A DNA stretch of 8,857 bases from Pseudomonadota bacterium (GTDB lineage Bacteria > Pseudomonadota > Gammaproteobacteria > GCA-001735895). The notes beneath the pieces were generated by a model. It was given only the letters and a program-made list of their open reading frames with translations, was not told the origin of the DNA and did no database searches. Each line of letters begins with the position of its first letter. Position 1 is the first letter of the stretch. Positions 6,129 through 8,857 of this stretch are shown here, one piece after another. Made by a program: the position numbers and the translations under genes. The DNA is taken from positions 1 through 8,857 of the forward strand of contig JACZQS010000074.1 of assembly GCA_022545625.1 (NCBI GenBank). The letters are read 5' to 3'.

Positions 6129-7028
6129 ATGACAATTCCAGCATCAGTAAAAATAGTCGAAGTAGGTCCGCGAGATGGGCTACAAAACGAGGCGCAAAGT
6201 GTGCCGACGGAAATCAAGATAGGCTTAATCGAAAAGCTGGTCGATGCCGGATTGCCGGTAGTCGAATCGGGAGCCTTCGTATCGCCCAAATGGGTACCGC
6301 AGATGGCGGCCAGTGGCGAGGTGTTTGAGGGAATTAAGAAACGCGCGCATGTCGCTTATCCAATGCTGGTACCCAACCTGAAAGGGCTCGACGCGGCGCT
6401 TGAGGCCGGGGTCAGGGAAATAGCCGGGTTCGCCGCCGCGACGGAGACCTTTTCGCAAAAGAATACCAATTGTTCGATCAAGGAAAGTCTCGAACGCTTC
6501 CGCCAGGTAAGCGAAAAGGCGCGCGCAGAAAATCTCAAGATTCGAGGCTATATTTCCTGTGTACTGGGTTGCCCTTACGAGGGCGAGGTGTCTATTGATA
6601 TCATCGCCGATATCGCGGCGCAATTGCTCGACCAGGGCTGTTATGAAATTTCACTCGGCGACACCATTGGTGTCGGTACGCCAGCTAAAGCGCAGGCCTT
6701 GATAGAGCGCGTCAGCAAGACTGTTCCGATACCGCAATTGGCTGCGCATTTTCACGATACCTACGGCCAGGGGCTTGCAAACCTGCATGCTGTTTTAGAA
6801 TGTGGTATCTCGGTAATCGATAGTTCGGTCGCGGGTCTCGGCGGATGCCCTTATGCCAAAGGCGCGAGCGGTAATGTCGCAACTGAAGATGTACTCTATA
6901 TGCTCGACGGCATGGATATCGAAACCGGTGTCGATATGCAGAAGCTGCTCGAAGCCGGGCAATATATCAACGATTTTCTGGGTCGGGAAAGCGCTTCCAG
7001 GGCAGCACTTGCCCTGGGGAACCTCTGA
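6129..7028 (+). CDS. liuE: Hydroxymethylglutaryl-CoA lyase
   Basis: This 299-residue TIM-barrel enzyme of the HMG-CoA lyase/DRE family splits HMG-CoA into acetoacetate and acetyl-CoA, the last step of the liu route. The opening EVGPRDGLQNE (11-21) carries R15 and D16. E46 lies in VVESGAFVSPKWVPQM. The metal ligands H207 and H209 are in AHFHDTYGQG. The signature GLGGCPYAKGASGNVATED (237-253) holds catalytic C240 and metal ligand N249. All keep one constant offset from the human enzyme (R41, D42, E72, H233, H235, C266, N275), so the active site is intact. The C-terminal regulatory cysteine of animal enzymes is not present. The ATG at 6129 has no clear Shine-Dalgarno sequence and overlaps the stop of a short upstream frame. 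Confidence 0.96.
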   Translation: MTIPASVKIVEVGPRDGLQNEAQSVPTEIKIGLIEKLVDAGLPVVESGAFVSPKWVPQMAASGEVFEGIKKRAHVAYPMLVPNLKGLDAALEAGVREIAGFAAATETFSQKNTNCSIKESLERFRQVSEKARAENLKIRGYISCVLGCPYEGEVSIDIIADIAAQLLDQGCYEISLGDTIGVGTPAKAQALIERVSKTVPIPQLAAHFHDTYGQGLANLHAVLECGISVIDSSVAGLGGCPYAKGASGNVATEDVLYMLDGMDIETGVDMQKLLEAGQYINDFLGRESASRAALALGNL

Positions 7029-7054
7029 CCCAAAAATAACAGGATCAAACTCTA

Positions 7055-7624
7055 ATGCCTTTGCCTAATTCTACCCCGCGAAAAAAAATGCATCACCGTC
7101 ACATCGATTGCGAGGGTTACCTGCGCGACGACGGGCTGTGGGACATCGAAGCGCACATGCGCGACACCCGAACCTATGATTGCGGTTACGACGAGGACCA
7201 TCGAGGCGGTATTATCAGGGCCGGGGAACCAGTGCACGATATGCGGCTGCGGCTGACGATTGATCTCGATTTTGTGATCCAGGAGGCCAGGGCAGCGTCC
7301 GATCATACGCCTTTCGAGATCTGCACCCGGGCCGCGATTGAAATGAAAGCGCTGGTCGGTTTGCAGATTGGTCGGGGCTGGATAAAGCGGGTGCGCGAGA
7401 GAATCGGCACCGACAGGAGTTGTACACATTTAATCGAATTGCTCGGCCCGATTGCGGCCACTGCTTACCAGACCCTGCACGCTGCACTCGAAGAACGCGA
7501 GCGCAAGCGCAAAGACTCACAGAGGCCGATGATTCTTGATACCTGTATCGCACTGGCCAGTGATGGTGCGGTGGTGAAAAGACGCTGGCCCGAATTTTAC
7601 CAGGCTGGGAGTAATAAAAATTAA
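7055..7624 (+). CDS. DUF2889-type protein of unknown function
   Basis: I recognise the pattern of the DUF2889 family but know of no established function. The 189-residue protein is soluble, with no signal peptide or membrane segment. Conserved-looking parts are GYLRDDGLWDIEAHM (21-35), IIRAGEPVHDMRLRLTID (53-70), GLQIGRGW (102-109), CTHLIELLGPIAATAYQT (123-140) and a final LDTCIALASDGAVVKRRWPE (161-180). H61-D62 and C123-x-H125 could be metal or catalytic residues, which is inference. AGGA at 7041 lies 10 nt before the chosen ATG. The gene sits 26 nt after liuE and 30 nt before the dehalogenase, so it is probably co-transcribed. That position suggests a role tied to acyl-CoA or short-chain acid catabolism. 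Confidence 0.8.
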   Translation: MPLPNSTPRKKMHHRHIDCEGYLRDDGLWDIEAHMRDTRTYDCGYDEDHRGGIIRAGEPVHDMRLRLTIDLDFVIQEARAASDHTPFEICTRAAIEMKALVGLQIGRGWIKRVRERIGTDRSCTHLIELLGPIAATAYQTLHAALEERERKRKDSQRPMILDTCIALASDGAVVKRRWPEFYQAGSNKN

Positions 7625-7640
7625 TCGACATTCATTTCAC

Positions 7641-7647
7641 AAGGAGG
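7641..7647 (+). promoter_or_regulatory. Strong ribosome-binding site of the HAD dehalogenase gene
   Basis: AAGGAGG lies 7 nt before the ATG at 7655. It is the only near-perfect Shine-Dalgarno sequence in the window; the other genes here have weak or no recognisable sites. It fixes the start of the dehalogenase gene and suggests that gene is translated more strongly than its neighbours. Confidence 0.85.
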
Positions 7648-7654
7648 ACTCAGC

Positions 7655-8320
7655 ATGACCATCACACTGGGGTTCGATATTTATGGCACCCTGATTGACC
7701 CCTACGGCGTCACCACCAGGCTGGCCGAATACACGGATCAATATACCGAATTTTCACGTATCTGGCGTGACAAGCAACTCGAATACACCTTTCGTCGGGG
7801 GCTGATGCGGCGCTACGAAAACTTCGCGGTCTGTACCCGAAATGCGCTCGATTATACCGACAGCCTGCTCGACACCTCGCTCGACGATGAGGCTAAGCAG
7901 TCGTTGATGGAAGCCTACCGGGTACTGCCGGCATTCGAGGATGTGGCGACGAGCCTGGCTGTCTCAAAGGATGCCGGATTCAGGCTTTTCGGGTTTTCCA
8001 ATGGACTCCAGAGTGCAGTAGAAGGACTGCTCCAGCACGCGGGCATCAGCGAATATTTCGAAGGCGTGGTCAGTGTCGACGACCTACAGACCTTCAAACC
8101 CAATCCGGATGTTTATCACTACTTCCTCGAGGCTACCGGCGCAGAACCGGGTAACGCCTGGCTGGTTTCGAGCAACCCCTTCGATGTCATGGGTGCTATC
8201 AACGTTGGCATGAAAGCAGCCTGGTTACAGCGTTCACATATTGCTGTTTTTGATCCCTGGGGGATTGAGCCGACTATTCGGATCAAGAGTCTGGAGGAAT
8301 TGCCGGAGCTGATTTCTTAG
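7655..8320 (+). CDS. HAD-superfamily hydrolase, L-2-haloacid dehalogenase (type II) like
   Basis: The 221-residue protein has the four HAD motifs and the length of L-2-haloacid dehalogenases. The nucleophile is D8 in FDIYGTL, with T12. R38 lies in IWRDKQLEYTF, S115 and N116 in FGFSNG, K148 in FKPNPDVY with Y154, and S172, N174 and D177 in VSSNPFD. Each keeps a constant offset of three from the active-site residues of the well-studied enzyme L-DEX YL (D10, T14, R41, S118, K151, Y157, S175, N177, D180). R41 binds the leaving halide in that enzyme, so true dehalogenase activity on (S)-2-haloacids is plausible. Some close homologues lack measured dehalogenase activity, so the substrate is unproven. 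The gene has the strongest ribosome-binding site in the window. Only 7 nt separate it from the convergent EAL gene. Confidence 0.85.
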   Translation: MTITLGFDIYGTLIDPYGVTTRLAEYTDQYTEFSRIWRDKQLEYTFRRGLMRRYENFAVCTRNALDYTDSLLDTSLDDEAKQSLMEAYRVLPAFEDVATSLAVSKDAGFRLFGFSNGLQSAVEGLLQHAGISEYFEGVVSVDDLQTFKPNPDVYHYFLEATGAEPGNAWLVSSNPFDVMGAINVGMKAAWLQRSHIAVFDPWGIEPTIRIKSLEELPELIS

Positions 8321-8327
8321 CCAGTAT

Positions 8328-8857
8328 TTATCTGATACTAGTAACGACGGCGCCCGGTTTTTTCCCTTTATCTACATCCACAGGAAAATCAGATAAACCG
8401 GGGATTTCTGAGACTGGAAGTGGACGGGAAAGATAGTCCCCCTGGATAAGACTGCACTGCTCTGTTTTCAGGAAATCATATTGTTCCTTTGTTTCAACGC
8501 CTTCAGCCAGCACGGCCATTTTCATACTACTTGCCAGACCAATCATCGATTTTACAATTGAAGAATCATCTTCTATTCCGGGAATGTCTCGTATAAATTC
8601 CCGGTCGATTTTAAGCGTGTCCACTGGCAGTCTTTTCAAATAAGCCATAGAAGAATACCCGGTTCCGAAATCATCGATAGATATCTCTATACCTAGATCA
8701 CTCAGGCGATTGAGTAACTCGATCGCTTTATCGGGGTTTTTCATCAGCTGGCCCTCGGTAATTTCGAAGGTTATAGATTCCCCGGCGCAACCAATATCTT
8801 TCATTAACTCTATCAGGAAATCGAGGAAATCCGGCGCATCAATCTGTTGCATGGTTA
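8328..8857 (-). CDS. EAL-domain cyclic-di-GMP phosphodiesterase, C-terminal part (partial, runs off right edge)
   Basis: This is the C-terminal part of an EAL domain that would degrade cyclic di-GMP. Seen in order are TFEITEGQLM, IDDFGTGYSSMAYLKRLPVD, TLKID, VLAEGVET and QGDYLSRPLP. The metal-binding and catalytic acidic residues (E of ITE, DD, E of AEGVE), the lysine of LKID and the Q of QGD are all present, so this half looks active. The EAL signature itself and the first metal Asn would lie upstream, beyond the edge. The frame stays open past the ATG at 8852: the preceding codons give LT before MQQIDAPDF, matching the VNLS-type stretch of EAL domains. The ATG is therefore internal and the gene continues. 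About 25 residues after the domain form a short polar tail. It is convergent with the dehalogenase gene and has no clear link to the liu operon. Confidence 0.92.
   Translation of the reverse strand, partial: TMQQIDAPDFLDFLIELMKDIGCAGESITFEITEGQLMKNPDKAIELLNRLSDLGIEISIDDFGTGYSSMAYLKRLPVDTLKIDREFIRDIPGIEDDSSIVKSMIGLASSMKMAVLAEGVETKEQYDFLKTEQCSLIQGDYLSRPLPVSEIPGLSDFPVDVDKGKKPGAVVTSIR

Noticed and set aside
8320..8345. Terminator between the convergent dehalogenase and EAL genes
   Set aside because: The only dyad (AGTAT 8323-8327 with ATACT 8335-8339) is a 5-bp AT-rich stem with no T-run behind it on either strand. The later T-run at about 8360 lacks a good stem.
8328..8852. A complete EAL gene starting at the ATG at 8852
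   Set aside because: The frame stays open to the window edge, and the preceding codons fit the VNLS-type stretch of an EAL domain. The EAL signature itself is missing, so the gene continues beyond the window.

Overview
The window looks like a chromosomal segment of a proteobacterium, most likely a gammaproteobacterium. Reasons are the moderately high GC content, a MerR-type LiuR regulator next to a leucine/isovalerate (liu) degradation operon, and gammaproteobacterial-style thiolase and HMG-CoA lyase sequences. Genus and species cannot be read from the sequence.

Layout. Positions 1-501 (minus strand) hold the first 167 residues of a fused adenosylcobalamin-dependent acyl-CoA mutase of the IcmF type; the gene runs off the left edge. 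An intergenic region (502-637) separates it from a rightward operon. That region carries a perfect 16-bp palindrome, which is the probable LiuR operator, and a second dyad in the icmF leader. The rightward genes are liuR (638-1051), isovaleryl-CoA dehydrogenase liuA (1076-2236), an acetyl-CoA acetyltransferase (2410-3591), the carboxyltransferase subunit of methylcrotonyl-CoA carboxylase liuB (3611-5221), methylglutaconyl-CoA hydratase liuC (5224-6015), HMG-CoA lyase liuE (6129-7028), a DUF2889-type protein of unknown function (7055-7624) and an intact L-2-haloacid dehalogenase-like HAD protein (7655-8320). Tail to tail with the last gene, an EAL-domain protein (8328-8857, minus strand) runs off the right edge.

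How the genes work together. LiuA oxidises isovaleryl-CoA to 3-methylcrotonyl-CoA. LiuB, with a biotin subunit not in this window, carboxylates it to 3-methylglutaconyl-CoA. LiuC hydrates that to HMG-CoA, and LiuE splits HMG-CoA into acetoacetate and acetyl-CoA. The thiolase can finish the route once acetoacetate is activated. The mutase next door, if it acts on isovaleryl/pivalyl-CoA or isobutyryl-CoA, would feed branched acyl-CoAs into or out of this pathway.

Unusual points. The biotin-carrying subunit liuD, normally between liuC and liuE, is absent and a 113-nt non-coding gap lies there. The liuA-thiolase junction holds a MITE-like inverted repeat whose right end is present three times at exactly 24-nt spacing. 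A DUF2889 gene and a haloacid dehalogenase homologue follow the operon closely. No RNA genes, CRISPR array or transposase gene were seen, and no intergenic stretch exceeds 300 bases.
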